DNA from: Achromobacter sp. B7
Lineage (GTDB): Bacteria > Pseudomonadota > Gammaproteobacteria > Burkholderiales > Burkholderiaceae_B
Assembly (NCBI RefSeq): GCF_003600685.1
Contig: NZ_CP032084.1
Location: 4,588,001 to 4,652,000, forward strand
Length of the DNA: 64,000 bases
Direction: 5' to 3'
Shown: in pieces, positions 63,243 to 64,000 of the stretch
How the letters are laid out: each line of letters starts with the position of its first letter
Position numbering within the stretch: position 1 is the stretch's first letter
Notes under the pieces: generated by a model
Seen by the model: the letters and a program-made list of their open reading frames with translations, nothing else
What the model was told of the DNA's origin: nothing
Database searches by the model: none
Program-made: the position numbers and the translations under genes

Positions 63243-63887
63243 ATGACTGAAATCTGGTTCATCCGCCATGGCGAAACCGACTGGAATCGCCAGCGCCGCC
63301 TGCAAGGCTGGAAAGACATTCCCCTGAACGAATTCGGCGTCAATCAGGCCAGCCTGCTTGCCGCGCGCCTGCGCGAAGACGCGCGCCACACGCCCATCCA
63401 CGCTATCTATAGCAGCGACCTGCAACGCGCCCATGCCACGGCCGTGCCCGTGGGCGAACAGCTGGGGCTGCGCGTACGGGTCGAGCCGGGCATCCGCGAA
63501 CGGGGCTTTGGCGTCCTGGAAGGGCTGGACCACGAACACATCGATGTGCAGGCGCCCGAAGCCGCTGCCGCCTGGAAAAGCCGCGACCCGCTGCGCCCGC
63601 TGGATGGCGGCGAGTCCCTGGGGCAATTCCAATCCCGCGTGATCTCCACCGTGGACGACATTGCCAGCCGCCATGATGGCGAGCGCATCCTGATGTTCAC
63701 GCACGGAGGCGTGCTGGACATCATCTGGCGTCATGCATCGGGTGTGCCGCTCAATGGCGCGCGCGATGCCGCGTTGCTGAATGTCAGCATCAACCGCGTC
63801 GCGGTACAGGGCCGCAAGTGGGAAGTGCTGGATTGGGGCGACGTTGGACACGTGGCCGACGAGGTCGGCGACGACGTGGTGCCGTAA
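63243..63887 (+). CDS. Histidine phosphatase family protein
   Basis: The 214-residue protein (ATG at 63243) has the RHG motif WFIRHGETDWN with the phospho-His, and the second His in MFTHGGVLDI. It resembles phosphoglycerate-mutase-like phosphatases such as GpmB. Substrate unknown. It follows the LysR gene by 25 bp. Confidence 0.93.
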   Translation: MTEIWFIRHGETDWNRQRRLQGWKDIPLNEFGVNQASLLAARLREDARHTPIHAIYSSDLQRAHATAVPVGEQLGLRVRVEPGIRERGFGVLEGLDHEHIDVQAPEAAAAWKSRDPLRPLDGGESLGQFQSRVISTVDDIASRHDGERILMFTHGGVLDIIWRHASGVPLNGARDAALLNVSINRVAVQGRKWEVLDWGDVGHVADEVGDDVVP

Positions 63888-63924
63888 ACCTGCTGTAGAC
63901 GTGCCGTAAGCGCGCGGTAAAGGG

Positions 63925-64000
63925 CTACCCCGCTTTGCGCGGCTTGCGTGGCGCGTCACGCGCCAACTTGTCGTACACCGCGTTGGGCAACAGGCGCATC
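63925..64000 (-). CDS. 3' end of a minus-strand gene
   Basis: The minus strand encodes at least 24 C-terminal residues (LLPNAVYDKLARDAPRKPRK) ending at TAG (63925-63927). The ending resembles that of short-chain dehydrogenases, but it is too short to assign. Confidence 0.5.
   Translation of the reverse strand, partial: MRLLPNAVYDKLARDAPRKPRKAG

Overview
The window has two parts that meet at a tRNA-Pro gene on the minus strand (40005-40081). To its right lies high-GC beta-proteobacterial core DNA: pstSCAB, ppk1/ppx, olsB, glmM-folP-ftsH, rlmE, yhbY and greA. Gene content, order and codon use fit the Alcaligenaceae (Achromobacter/Bordetella type). To its left, about 40 kb is an accessory island with lower and uneven GC, long non-coding stretches, repeats, an IS and several broken genes. 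It sits against the 3' end of the tRNA, the usual place for an integrated element.

Island layout, left to right: a partial DNA methyltransferase and a second N6-methylase-like protein; an IS110-family element; a repeat module with an origin-like segment; a cluster of two cyanamide-hydratase-like HD proteins, a CMD/AhpD protein, a cupin and a MocR regulator; a GlxA-type regulator; an M24-like protein; an RloC/PrrC-like anticodon-nuclease candidate; a KlcA/ArdB anti-restriction protein; a second copy of the repeat module with a frameshifted SRAP gene, a CrpP/Rmf-like protein and a gene behind a near-perfect LexA box; an MscS channel; a hybrid histidine kinase; an H-NS-like protein; a run of immunity-like small genes; a catalytic-domain-only tyrosine recombinase; a 521-aa unknown protein; GNAT, GST and LysR genes; and a remnant of a VbhA/Fic toxin-antitoxin locus.

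The island backbone is near the tRNA. IncC- and KorB-like partition genes (34-35.7 kb) are preceded by a perfect KorB-type operator. Five copies of GTTTAGC-N-GCTAAAC occur in the island and none was noticed in the core. Two divergent HTH regulators share a palindromic operator that recurs around a strong promoter followed by a boxA-like leader. Downstream come tiny membrane proteins, a DUF1173 protein and an AlpA-type regulator. With klcA, this points to an IncP-1-like regulatory backbone in a chromosomally integrated element. No full integrase and no second att copy is visible, so the other end lies outside the window.

In the core part, pstSCAB and ppk1 each have a recognisable Pho box, and ppx is divergent from ppk1. 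The ftsH-folP-glmM operon is compact, and greA has a terminator-like leader. A NCS2 pyrimidine permease, a FlxA-like protein, an ABC importer of the Fe(III)/aminoethylphosphonate type, a LysR regulator and a histidine phosphatase finish the window. It ends inside the 3' end of another minus-strand gene.

The most interesting items are the KorB operator set with its duplicated origin-like segment, the solitary RloC-like nuclease, the promoter/boxA control region, the SOS-box gene of unknown function, and the HD/cupin/CMD/MocR cluster.
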